From positions 1 through 8,083 of the forward strand of contig WTIG01000072.1 of NCBI GenBank assembly GCA_011522825.1: 8,083 nt of DNA, read 5' to 3'. Shown in pieces: positions 1-6,110 of the stretch. The notes under the pieces were generated by a model. The model saw only the letters and a list, made by a program, of their open reading frames with translations, was not told the origin of the DNA and searched no databases. How positions within the stretch are numbered: the stretch's first letter is position 1; each line of letters starts with the position of its first letter. A program made the position numbers and the translations under genes. Origin of the DNA: Puniceicoccaceae bacterium (GTDB taxonomy: Bacteria; Verrucomicrobiota; Verrucomicrobiia; Opitutales; Coraliomargaritaceae).

Positions 1-1
1 A

Positions 2-1198
2 ACTTCACCCAACGGAAACTCAATATCAGAGTTCCGAGATAATTTATTGCGTGGTGTCGCCAATATTCAAGAAATTGATATGCGCTACATGGGCAAAGTA
101 CCTGCTGGTGTTTGCGATTTTGAAGCAACGAAATACCAATCGAGAAAAGAATTAAGAGTCGGTACTCGAGCAGGCAGTATTGCCATTTACTGTGCGAGTG
201 AAGCTATTGCCGATAGTGAAATTGATTTCCCGAATTATGACAAAGACCGAATAGGTGTTTATATTGGAACAACTGAACACGGAAACGTAGAAACAGAAAA
301 TGAAATTTATAATATTTCAAAATTCGACTACGACACTCGCTACTGGACCCACCATCACAATCCACGCACGGTTGCGAATAACCCTGCCGGTGAGATTACC
401 ATCAATTTAGGAATAACCGGCCCACACTATACAATTGGCGCTGCTTGTGCCGCTGGTAATGCAGGACTCATTCAAGCAGTACAAATGCTTCAACTGAACG
501 AAGTTGATTTTGCCCTAGCTGGTGGAGTCAGTGAAAGCATAAAAACATTTGGCATTTTTGCTGGTTTCAAAAGCCAAGGTGCTTTAGCGAAACATGATGA
601 CCCGAACAAAGCGAGTCGTCCATTTGATATATCACGAAACGGAATCGTTGTTTCTGAAGGCGGGTGTATCTTCACGCTAGAACGTCTTGATGATGCAGTA
701 GCTAGGGGTGCAAGCATTATTGCCGAGATCATTGGTTATTGCATGAATTCTGATGCCAGTGATTATGTGCTTCCGAATCCAGAAAGGCAGTCAGAATGCA
801 TGCGTAAAGCGGTTCAATCCTCAGGCCTAGCGCTAAGTGATATCGATTTAATCAGCACACACGCAACATCAACCCCCCAAGGAGATATCCAAGAGTGTAA
901 AGCGATTCGGGAAGTCTTTAAAAACTGTCCAAATACTTATATTAATAATTCTAAAGGCTTTATTGGCCATGCTATGGGAGCAGCAGGCGCTCTTGAACTA
1001 GCTGGAAACTTACCTTCTTTTCAGGATAATACGATACACCCTACGATTAATGTCGACTCACTAGACGAGGAATGTGCCTTAGATAATCTGGTTATAAATC
1101 AACCACTCAAAGTTGACTCAGTAAAATATATCCTTAACAACTCATTTGGAATGCTAGGAATTAATTCAGCTCTAGTATTGAAAAAATATGACGAATAG
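2..1198 (+). CDS. Beta-ketoacyl-ACP synthase (FabF/FabB-like ketosynthase), 5' end outside window
   Basis: This is a condensing enzyme that joins an acyl chain to malonyl-ACP by decarboxylative Claisen condensation in the cytoplasm. The reading frame is open to the window edge. The residues before the TTG at 47 (TSPNGNSISEFRDNLLRG) match the normal KAS N-terminus, so TTG 47 is not the start and perhaps 10-15 residues are missing. Numbering from codon 47, the nucleophile Cys134 lies in GAACAAGN, His272 in THATSTPQGD and His308 in NSKGFIGHAMGAAGA, so the Cys-His-His triad is intact. The TPxGD form of the second motif is typical of FabF/FabB rather than modular PKS. The C-terminal NNSFGMLGINSALVL replaces the usual NSFGFGGTNA-type motif. 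A discrete ACP and an FAD oxidoreductase follow, which suggests a specialised pathway rather than the housekeeping fabF. Family assignment is secure; substrate is unknown. Confidence 0.95.
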   Translation, partial: TSPNGNSISEFRDNLLRGVANIQEIDMRYMGKVPAGVCDFEATKYQSRKELRVGTRAGSIAIYCASEAIADSEIDFPNYDKDRIGVYIGTTEHGNVETENEIYNISKFDYDTRYWTHHHNPRTVANNPAGEITINLGITGPHYTIGAACAAGNAGLIQAVQMLQLNEVDFALAGGVSESIKTFGIFAGFKSQGALAKHDDPNKASRPFDISRNGIVVSEGGCIFTLERLDDAVARGASIIAEIIGYCMNSDASDYVLPNPERQSECMRKAVQSSGLALSDIDLISTHATSTPQGDIQECKAIREVFKNCPNTYINNSKGFIGHAMGAAGALELAGNLPSFQDNTIHPTINVDSLDEECALDNLVINQPLKVDSVKYILNNSFGMLGINSALVLKKYDE

Positions 1199-1218
1199 TC
1201 ATTTTAGAAAAAATTTTT

Positions 1219-1467
1219 ATGACTGAAGAACAAGTAAAACAAATAGTAATAGACATCATTAACGAAATTGCTCCTGATGAGGATACCTCTAATTTGAAAT
1301 CTGAAGTGAACCTTCGTGATCAAATGGATTTAGATTCAATGGATTTCCTAGACATTGTTATGGAGCTAAGAAAACAGCATGGTATTGAGGTTCCTGAAGA
1401 AGATTATCCGAAGCTTGCTTCACTTGACAGTTGCGCAGACTACTTGACACCAAAATTTAACTCCTAA
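1219..1467 (+). CDS. Acyl carrier protein, discrete
   Basis: This 82-residue, strongly acidic, predicted four-helix carrier protein would hold the growing acyl chain on a 4'-phosphopantetheine arm. The attachment residue is Ser40 in the motif DLDSMDF (codon 1336-1338). The residue after the serine is Met, where housekeeping AcpP has Leu (DSLD). The helix after it (MELRKQHGIEVPEEDYPKL) fits the acidic recognition helix of ACPs. The gene starts 20 nt after the ketosynthase stop, and its own stop is 18 nt before the oxidoreductase start, so the three genes probably form one transcript. No clear Shine-Dalgarno sequence precedes the ATG; the upstream bases are A/T only apart from one G. It is probably the dedicated partner of the preceding ketosynthase. 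The family is secure; pathway assignment is inferred from context. Confidence 0.93.
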   Translation: MTEEQVKQIVIDIINEIAPDEDTSNLKSEVNLRDQMDLDSMDFLDIVMELRKQHGIEVPEEDYPKLASLDSCADYLTPKFNS

Positions 1468-1485
1468 GTCCAACCCCAACGGTTT

Positions 1486-2040
1486 GTGACTCGCCTACCA
1501 GAAAATAAAGTTTCTCCAAGAGACTCTAAATTAAATGGGAGACACTTTGAATGTGTCATTATTGGGGCTGGCATGGCTGGGCTCGCTTCAGGAATACGTC
1601 TGGCTTTAGCGGGTAAAGAATCTATCATTCTTGAGCGACACAATGCTTCAGGGGGACTCAACTCCTTCTACAGCATTGATGGCCATAAATATGATGTCGG
1701 CTTACATGCCTTGACGAATTATGTGCCTAAAGGAACAAAAGGAAGCCCACTGACTAAACTTTTAAGGCAATTAAGAATCCCCTATGATGCTTTAGAGCTT
1801 TCGCCTCAAATACATTCAAAAATTCATTTCCCTCATTGCGAACTGAATTTCAATAACGATTTTAGCTTTTTTGAATCACAAGTCGCAGAACAGTTTCCCG
1901 ATGAAATCGATGGCTTCCGTCGCTTGGTCGAAACAATTAGAAATTATGATGCCTTGATCTTAGAAGCAAAATTGATATCAACCCGAGCCACACTCATACA
2001 GTATTTTAACAATTGCCTTCTTAAATCCATGCTACTCTGA
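1486..2040 (+). CDS. FAD-dependent oxidoreductase (phytoene desaturase/retinol saturase-like), N-terminal part, ends at in-frame TGA
   Basis: This is the first 184 codons of what should be a protein of about 490 residues. A Rossmann dinucleotide-binding fold starts near residue 23: CVIIGAGMAGLASGIRLA carries GxGxxG at residues 27-32, and Glu50 at the end of the second strand fits the ribose-binding acid. The segment ASGGLNSFYSIDGHKYDVGLHAL matches the flavin-contacting stretch of CrtI-like enzymes. GTG 1486 is the only standard start before the Rossmann motif, because the next ATG falls inside GAGMAG. No Shine-Dalgarno sequence precedes it. Translation stops at TGA 2038-2040, but the same frame continues without a frameshift into the rest of the domain. 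Known relatives desaturate or saturate polyene/isoprenoid chains. Here the neighbours suggest an ACP-linked or ketosynthase-derived chain, which is inference. Alone, this half lacks the C-terminal flavin motif and should be inactive. Confidence 0.85.
   Translation: MTRLPENKVSPRDSKLNGRHFECVIIGAGMAGLASGIRLALAGKESIILERHNASGGLNSFYSIDGHKYDVGLHALTNYVPKGTKGSPLTKLLRQLRIPYDALELSPQIHSKIHFPHCELNFNNDFSFFESQVAEQFPDEIDGFRRLVETIRNYDALILEAKLISTRATLIQYFNNCLLKSMLL
2038..2040 (+). other. In-frame TGA interrupting the FAD oxidoreductase gene (codon 185 of 490)
   Basis: Codon 185 of the frame opened at GTG 1486 reads TGA. The next two codons are CCA and ACT, then ATG at 2047, and the frame then stays open to TAA 2956-2958. 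The coding before and after joins smoothly into one CrtI-like protein (1486-2958, 490 codons counting this one), so this is a single-codon interruption rather than two unrelated genes. TGA is one base from TGC, TGT, TGG and CGA, so a nonsense substitution or a sequencing error is the simplest reading. The base after the stop is C, a context known to be leaky. Alternatives are re-initiation at ATG 2047 to give a two-piece protein, readthrough, or selenocysteine. I see no good SECIS-like hairpin just downstream: the best is a 3-bp stem with a 4-nt loop near 2055-2064. Confidence 0.8.
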
Positions 2041-2046
2041 CCAACT

Positions 2047-2958
2047 ATGTACTACGGCAGCTCGACAGAAAATGACATGGATTTTTCTCAATTTGTGATC
2101 ATGTTTCGCTCACTCTTTCTCGAAGGATTTGCCCGCCCTCTTAATGGAGTTCGAACCATTATCAAGGCCTTGCAAGACAAATACCGAAGCCTTGGCGGAA
2201 TCCGAAAAATGCGTTGTGGAGTGGCTAAAATCATCTGCGATGAAAAACATGTGCAGAAACTCTTACTTGATGATGGGTCTGAAATTACGGCAGATAAAAT
2301 AATTTCAACTGCTGGCTACACAGAAACCTTACGCTTGTGTGATACCCATAAAAACCAAGAAGCGGAGACCAATGTGGGCAAACTGACTTTTACCGAAACG
2401 ATCACCTTATTTAAGGAACAGCCAAAAGATCTTGGGTGGAAGGACACGATAATATTTTTCAACCAAGGCGAAGATTTTAAATATGAAGCACCTTCAACTG
2501 AGCTAGTAGACCCTAGAAGTGGAGTGATCTGCCTACCCAACAATTATGCCTACTCGAATGATGAAAATCTGGAATACGGAATTTTACGCATTACGGCTTT
2601 AGCACATAATCAACAATGGTTCTCCTTAGAAGAACCCGCTTATCAAAAAGCAAAACAAGATTGGTATACAACTTTGCAAAAAACCGCATTAGGCATTTTG
2701 CCTGGCTTAAAAGAAACACAAGCCGAGTTTGCGGCTCGCACGATTGCTAAAGACATGTTCACCCCCCGAACGGTTCATAAATTCACAGGTCACATTAATG
2801 GTGCTATTTATGGCTGCCCAGATAAAGTTAAGGACGGGCGAACGCATCTCGATAATCTATTCATTGCAGGAACAGACCAAGGGTTTCTTGGAATCATTGG
2901 TGCTATGTTGAGCGGTATCTCAATGACAAATTTACATTGCCTTCAGAGCAAAGAATAA
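2047..2958 (+). CDS. FAD-dependent oxidoreductase, C-terminal part of the TGA-interrupted gene
   Basis: These 303 codons form the substrate-domain and C-terminal remainder of the oxidoreductase begun at 1486, in the same frame. Numbered from ATG 2047, residues 13-31 (FSQFVIMFRSLFLEGFARP) and LDDGSEITADKIISTAGY at 74-91 fit the middle of CrtI/retinol-saturase-like proteins, where the frame returns to the FAD-binding domain. The C-terminal LDNLFIAGTDQGFLGIIGAM (268-287) is the usual closing flavin-binding motif of the family (LFxAGxxx...G). No Shine-Dalgarno sequence precedes ATG 2047, so separate expression would rely on coupled re-initiation 6 nt after the TGA. No second stop or frameshift is present, so any inactivation is recent or the protein is still selected. 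The stop lies 2 nt from the end of the convergent HIT gene. Confidence 0.82.
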   Translation: MYYGSSTENDMDFSQFVIMFRSLFLEGFARPLNGVRTIIKALQDKYRSLGGIRKMRCGVAKIICDEKHVQKLLLDDGSEITADKIISTAGYTETLRLCDTHKNQEAETNVGKLTFTETITLFKEQPKDLGWKDTIIFFNQGEDFKYEAPSTELVDPRSGVICLPNNYAYSNDENLEYGILRITALAHNQQWFSLEEPAYQKAKQDWYTTLQKTALGILPGLKETQAEFAARTIAKDMFTPRTVHKFTGHINGAIYGCPDKVKDGRTHLDNLFIAGTDQGFLGIIGAMLSGISMTNLHCLQSKE

Positions 2959-2979
2959 AATCACCCTGGGGGCCATTTT
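2957..2979. terminator. Imperfect inverted repeat at the convergent oxidoreductase/HIT junction, possible bidirectional terminator
   Basis: AAAAT (2957-2961) pairs with ATTTT (2975-2979). Inside it CCC (2964-2966) pairs with GGG (2970-2972) around a TGG loop, and a 2x2 mismatch separates the two stems. On the + strand the 3' arm runs into ATTTTAATTT. On the - strand it runs into ATTTTATTC, so both directions end in a U-rich run. It overlaps the last codons of the HIT gene and the oxidoreductase stop. The central stem is only 3 bp, so it is a weak candidate. Confidence 0.28.
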
Positions 2980-3302
2980 AATTTACGACCGCCCAATAAA
3001 TGAATGTGCAAATGAGGGACTGTCTCGCCTCCATCTTCGCCATTATTAATAACAAGGCGAAAGCCTTTTTCTAAATTAAGTTGTTCCGCTATTTTTCCTG
3101 CAACTTGTAATAAATGCCCAAGAATTTCTGGTTTAAACGCTGACGATTCAGCGATCCGAGGAATCACGACTTTTGGAATGACCAAAATATGGACTGGCGC
3201 TTGTGGATCAATATCATGATTGACAATGCATTGAGAGTCTTCATATTCAATTTTTGCCGGTATTTCTCTAGCTATGATTTTTTCAAATAAAGTCTTTGCC
3301 AT
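2961..3302 (-). CDS. HIT-family protein, Hint/PKCI-like nucleotide phosphoramidase
   Basis: Hint-type proteins are small cytoplasmic dimers that hydrolyse the bond between AMP/GMP and an amine or lysine, and also aminoacyl-adenylates. The 113-residue length is typical. The histidine triad is complete: HLHIHLL at residues 97-103 with H97, H99 and H101; by analogy with human Hint1 the middle one (H99) is the nucleophile. The family segments DIDPQAPVHILVIPK (30-44) and GFRLVINNGEDGGETVPHLH are present. The C-terminus ends KWPPG, like the WPxG tail of Hint proteins. The ATG follows the stop of the upstream unknown gene after a single base and has no Shine-Dalgarno sequence, implying translational coupling. 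It is the last gene of the minus-strand run and ends 2 nt from the convergent oxidoreductase gene. Confidence 0.95.
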   Translation of the reverse strand: MAKTLFEKIIAREIPAKIEYEDSQCIVNHDIDPQAPVHILVIPKVVIPRIAESSAFKPEILGHLLQVAGKIAEQLNLEKGFRLVINNGEDGGETVPHLHIHLLGGRKLKWPPG

Positions 3303-3303
3303 C

Positions 3304-3780
3304 TTAAATAATTAATAAAGTTAACATCTGCCCTGAAGGTATGCGTGATGCTACATAGCTTTCAATCCACTCTTTTGTATCCTTTAATTCCAAGTAGTGT
3401 CGCTTAGTCCAATATACATTGTTTCCCTGTATCGCTTCTCTGAGACCAGTAATTAAAAATAAGGCACAAGGAAAACCAGATACATGCAAAATCTTTTCGT
3501 TAATGGACTGCCTTAGCCATAGAAGTTCTGAAACTTCCTCATTAGGGATATGCCAATGCTCTATTCCGATTGAGCGATCTTCGGCACGCCCAAAATATAA
3601 TTTCAATAAACGCTCGACCCCAACTACTAGAGCATCTTCCGAATCATTTTTATTTCGCTCATTTTCAAAAAAGGTCATCGCCTTTCTTGCATGCTCGACC
3701 ATCTCAGCATCAGCAGAGCCTACCTGTGCCAGCATCTCATTAATTGTTTTCAACTGATACACTGTATTGAGCTGAACCAT
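3304..3780 (-). CDS. Conserved-context hypothetical protein, 158 residues
   Basis: I do not recognise this family. The protein has no signal peptide, no clear membrane segment and no Cys/His metal cluster, so it is probably cytoplasmic. Residues 1-70 look like amphipathic helices rich in Glu, Lys and Asn. A central aromatic stretch, IEHWHIPNEEVSELLWLRQ (73-91), is followed by a hydrophobic patch, SGFPCALFLITGLREAI (101-117). Near the end lies VYWTKRHYLELKDTKEWIESY, then a short hydrophobic tail, MLTLLII. It is a real gene because it sits 5 nt after the nrdR stop and 1 nt before the HIT start, in the same direction; the opposite-strand open frame at 3419-3757 is its shadow. The context suggests co-expression with NrdR and the HIT protein, but no function can be assigned. 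Confidence 0.8.
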   Translation of the reverse strand: MVQLNTVYQLKTINEMLAQVGSADAEMVEHARKAMTFFENERNKNDSEDALVVGVERLLKLYFGRAEDRSIGIEHWHIPNEEVSELLWLRQSINEKILHVSGFPCALFLITGLREAIQGNNVYWTKRHYLELKDTKEWIESYVASRIPSGQMLTLLII

Positions 3781-3785
3781 ACAAA

Positions 3786-4232
3786 TTATTTAAGTTCGCT
3801 AATCTCCTTGGCGAATTCATTGATGTCACGAAAATCTTTATAGACAGAAGCGTATCGGACATAAGCAATTTTATCTAAGGATTTTAACCGATCCATAATT
3901 AAATCTCCAATTACTTTTGCCGGTATTTCTTGATCGTATTCCTTATTCAGCTCCGCTGTTACTTCTGAGATCAATATCTCAATTTGCAGACGCTCTATCG
4001 GGCGTTTTTCAACCGCTTTTTTTAATCCATTAATGAGTTTATTGCGATCAAAGTCTTCTCTTCGTCCATCACGCTTCACGACTTGTAATTCGGAACGCAT
4101 AATTTCCTCAATTGTACTGAATCGAAAGTCACAGTCTAAACATTGACGGCGACGACGAATGGATACCTCGTTTTTACTCAAGCGAGAATCAATGACCTTG
4201 TTATTCAAGGATCTGCATTTTGGGCATAACAT
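3786..4232 (-). CDS. nrdR: Transcriptional repressor NrdR
   Basis: NrdR represses ribonucleotide reductase genes according to ATP/dATP levels by binding paired NrdR boxes. The 148-residue length is normal. An N-terminal zinc ribbon has C3-x2-C6 and C31-x2-C34, with the family signature VIDSR at 13-17 and the basic run RRRRQCLDC at 26-34. An ATP-cone domain follows from about residue 50 (VVKRDGRREDFDRNKLINGL) to about 136 (VRYASVYKDFRD). The ATG is fixed by the position of the first Cys pair. It lies 35 nt after the trpG stop, with no obvious Shine-Dalgarno sequence. The unknown gene follows after 5 nt. No nrd gene is in the window, so it acts on distant targets. Confidence 0.97.
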   Translation of the reverse strand: MLCPKCRSLNNKVIDSRLSKNEVSIRRRRQCLDCDFRFSTIEEIMRSELQVVKRDGRREDFDRNKLINGLKKAVEKRPIERLQIEILISEVTAELNKEYDQEIPAKVIGDLIMDRLKSLDKIAYVRYASVYKDFRDINEFAKEISELK

Positions 4233-4267
4233 ACTTTAAATAAAAAGCCTAAGTCGGTTTATAAAAA

Positions 4268-4831
4268 TTACAACTTTAGAAAATTCTTTAACAGAGAAAT
4301 GCCTTTTTCTGTAGCGATTGATTCAGGATGAAACTGCACTCCCCAGATTGGCATAGTTTCATGAGCAAACCCCATTATCTCACCCTCTTTTGTTTCTGCA
4401 GTGATTTTTAAACACTCGGGTAAAGTCGCTCTATCAACGATTAATGAATGATATCGGGTACACTCTAAAGGATTCGGTAAGCCCTCAAAAAGATCTGTAT
4501 TTTGATGAAAAACAGGTGACGTTTTTCCGTGCATCAAACGATCTGCACGCACAACATCGCCTCCAAAATATTGCCCAATCGATTGGTGGCCAAGACAAAC
4601 CCCTAAAATAGGGATTTTTCCTGCAAAAGCCTCAATCATTTCCAAACTCACACCGGCTTCATTTGGAGAGCAAGGGCCTGGAGAAATCATTAAACGGTCA
4701 GGCTTCAAAGCAAGTGCTTCTTCAACAGAAATTTTATCATTTCGGAATACCGATTGCTCTACCCCTAATTCACCAAAATATTGAACTAGGTTATATGTAA
4801 ACGAATCGTAATTATCTATGACTAACAGCAT
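4268..4831 (-). CDS. trpG: Anthranilate/aminodeoxychorismate synthase glutaminase subunit (TrpG/PabA)
   Basis: This class I glutamine amidotransferase releases ammonia from glutamine for the chorismate-using subunit TrpE (anthranilate, tryptophan) or PabB (folate). The 187-residue length matches single-domain TrpG/PabA. The opening MLLVIDNYDSFTYNLVQY is diagnostic. The oxyanion strand ISPGPCSPNEAG (49-60), nucleophile Cys79 in GVCLGHQ and the His168/Glu170 pair in VQFHPES complete the triad. The HGKTSPV segment (101-107) is also typical. Sequence alone does not separate TrpG from PabA. Placement 10 nt downstream of trpB favours a tryptophan role, although a shared subunit is common in bacteria with one copy. 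No trpE, trpC, trpD, trpF or trpA lies nearby. A GGAGG 17 nt upstream, inside the trpB end, is too far away to be a normal ribosome binding site. Confidence 0.93.
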   Translation of the reverse strand: MLLVIDNYDSFTYNLVQYFGELGVEQSVFRNDKISVEEALALKPDRLMISPGPCSPNEAGVSLEMIEAFAGKIPILGVCLGHQSIGQYFGGDVVRADRLMHGKTSPVFHQNTDLFEGLPNPLECTRYHSLIVDRATLPECLKITAETKEGEIMGFAHETMPIWGVQFHPESIATEKGISLLKNFLKL

Positions 4832-4841
4832 ATCGAAAAAT

Positions 4842-6059
4842 TTATTTGCCTCCTAAAACTTTGGCCACTTCTTGAACATCCTTGTCGCCACGACCACTTA
4901 AATTACAAACCAACAAGGCATCTTCGGGAAGTTCACTCGCTCGTTTAATCGCATAAGCAATCCCGTGTGAAGTTTCTAAAGCTGGCACGATTCCTTCAAT
5001 TTTACACAGCAATTGAAAAGCATCTAAAGCCTCTTCATCTGTCGCATAACCAAAATTAATTCGATCTAATTCTTTATAATAAGCGTGCTCGGGTCCGACT
5101 GCTGCATAATCTAATCCAGCAGAAACCGAATGCGTTGAATCAATTTGCCCATCTTCCGTTTGCAAAATCCATGTTTTAGCACCTTGAAGAATACCTAAAC
5201 GGCCTCCAGAAAAACGTGCGGCATGATCTCCGCTTTCCAAAGAACGCCCTCCAGCTTCAACCCCTGTCAAGGCGACCTCTTTGTCCTTTAAAAATGAGAA
5301 GAAGAGCCCAATAGCGTTTGAGCCGCCACCCACACATGCACAGATTTCATCGGGCAAGCGTCCCTCTTTTTCTAATATTTGCCTGCGTGTTTCTTCGCCA
5401 ATGACTCTGTGAAAATCACGAACAATCATCGGAAAAGGATGAGAACCCAATGCAGAGCCTATAATGTAATGCGTATTTCTAACATTGGTCACCCAATCAC
5501 GCATCGCTTCATTTACAGCTTCTTTCAGCGTTTTCTGACCAGCTGAGACCCCACGGACTTCTGCACCACATAAACGCATACGAAATACATTTAAGGACTG
5601 CCTTCTCATATCCTCTTCCCCCATGTAGATCACGCACTCCAGTCCTAGTTTTGCACAAATAGCCGCAGTAGCAATTCCATGCTGACCTGCTCCTGTTTCA
5701 GCAATGATACGCTTTTTTCCCATTCGTTTAGCTAATAAGGCCTGACCGATGGCATTGTTTATTTTATGAGCCCCTGTATGCAGTAAGTCTTCACGTTTTA
5801 AATAAATTTTGGCCCCTTTGCAATATTCGCTAAGTCGTTCGGCATAATATAGGTTCGTAGGGCGTCCTGCGAACTCTTTTAGGTATTCATTTAAAACCCG
5901 ATTAAATTCTGCATCCTGCTTTGCTGATTCGTATTCCTCTGTCAGTTCATACAACGGAGTCATTAAGGTCTCTGGCACATACATGCCTCCAAATCGCCCG
6001 AAATGGCCACTCGCATTTGGCATATCGGTTGGCTCAAAATCTGTCTCCTTATGATTCAT
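4842..6059 (-). CDS. trpB: Tryptophan synthase beta chain
   Basis: TrpB condenses indole with L-serine to make L-tryptophan, using PLP, and normally works in an alpha2-beta2 complex with TrpA. The 405 residues fit the TrpB1 type. GHFGRFGGMYVPETL opens the fold (18-32). The Schiff-base lysine is K99 in HTGAHKINNAIGQ, the catalytic Glu is E121 in AETGAGQHG, the PLP phosphate loop is GGGSNAIG (245-252), and the C-terminal NLSGRGDKD is the usual pyridine-ring contact. Several further conserved stretches (LKREDLLHTG, SGLDYxxVGPEH-like AGLDYAAVGPEH) are intact. Immediately downstream is trpG, 10 nt away; upstream is kdsB, 51 nt away. No trpA accompanies it here, so trp genes are dispersed in this genome. 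Confidence 0.98.
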   Translation of the reverse strand: MNHKETDFEPTDMPNASGHFGRFGGMYVPETLMTPLYELTEEYESAKQDAEFNRVLNEYLKEFAGRPTNLYYAERLSEYCKGAKIYLKREDLLHTGAHKINNAIGQALLAKRMGKKRIIAETGAGQHGIATAAICAKLGLECVIYMGEEDMRRQSLNVFRMRLCGAEVRGVSAGQKTLKEAVNEAMRDWVTNVRNTHYIIGSALGSHPFPMIVRDFHRVIGEETRRQILEKEGRLPDEICACVGGGSNAIGLFFSFLKDKEVALTGVEAGGRSLESGDHAARFSGGRLGILQGAKTWILQTEDGQIDSTHSVSAGLDYAAVGPEHAYYKELDRINFGYATDEEALDAFQLLCKIEGIVPALETSHGIAYAIKRASELPEDALLVCNLSGRGDKDVQEVAKVLGGK

Positions 6060-6110
6060 ACACTATTTATAATTTATCTATTAATAAAAGGCGGGGAATT
6101 CATTCATTTG
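6060..6110 (-). promoter_or_regulatory. A/T-rich leader of trpB, candidate promoter
   Basis: This 51-nt gap is the longest in the minus-strand run and the likeliest internal promoter. On the - strand TATAAA (6071-6066) lies only 6 nt before the trpB ATG, so a start from it would be almost leaderless; TATTAA (6086-6081) is a second -10-like hexamer. A perfect TTGACA (6114-6109) overlaps the kdsB stop, but its spacing to TATTAA is 22 nt, which is too long. No Trp-codon leader peptide or attenuator hairpin is visible, and there is no clear Shine-Dalgarno sequence. Confidence 0.3.

Noticed and set aside
47..49. TTG 47 as the real start of the ketosynthase
   Set aside because: The frame is open upstream to the window edge and encodes the conserved KAS N-terminal segment TSPNGNS, so the gene starts outside the window.
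490..732. Minus-strand open frame inside the ketosynthase, and similar frames at 1464-1661, 2316-2543, 2729-2911, 5921-6185 and 6167-6352
   Set aside because: All lie within well-supported genes in another frame and encode no recognisable domain.
2041..2080. SECIS element for selenocysteine at TGA 2038-2040
   Set aside because: Only short pairings are possible (CGG with TCG around a 4-nt loop; ATGT with ACAT far apart). They do not make a convincing bacterial SECIS hairpin, so selenocysteine is left only as a possibility.
3419..3757. Opposite-strand 112-codon open frame over the unknown gene
   Set aside because: It is rich in Ser and Cys without recognisable motifs, and the minus-strand gene is tightly packed with its neighbours; this is a shadow frame.
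4240..4262. Weak hairpin with T-run between trpG and nrdR (- strand) as an intrinsic terminator
   Set aside because: The stem is about 5 bp with an A-C mismatch in the transcript, so it is too weak to claim.
4848..4852. GGAGG on the - strand as ribosome binding site of trpG
   Set aside because: It is 17 nt before the trpG ATG, too far for normal use, and it encodes the Gly-Gly of the TrpB C-terminus.
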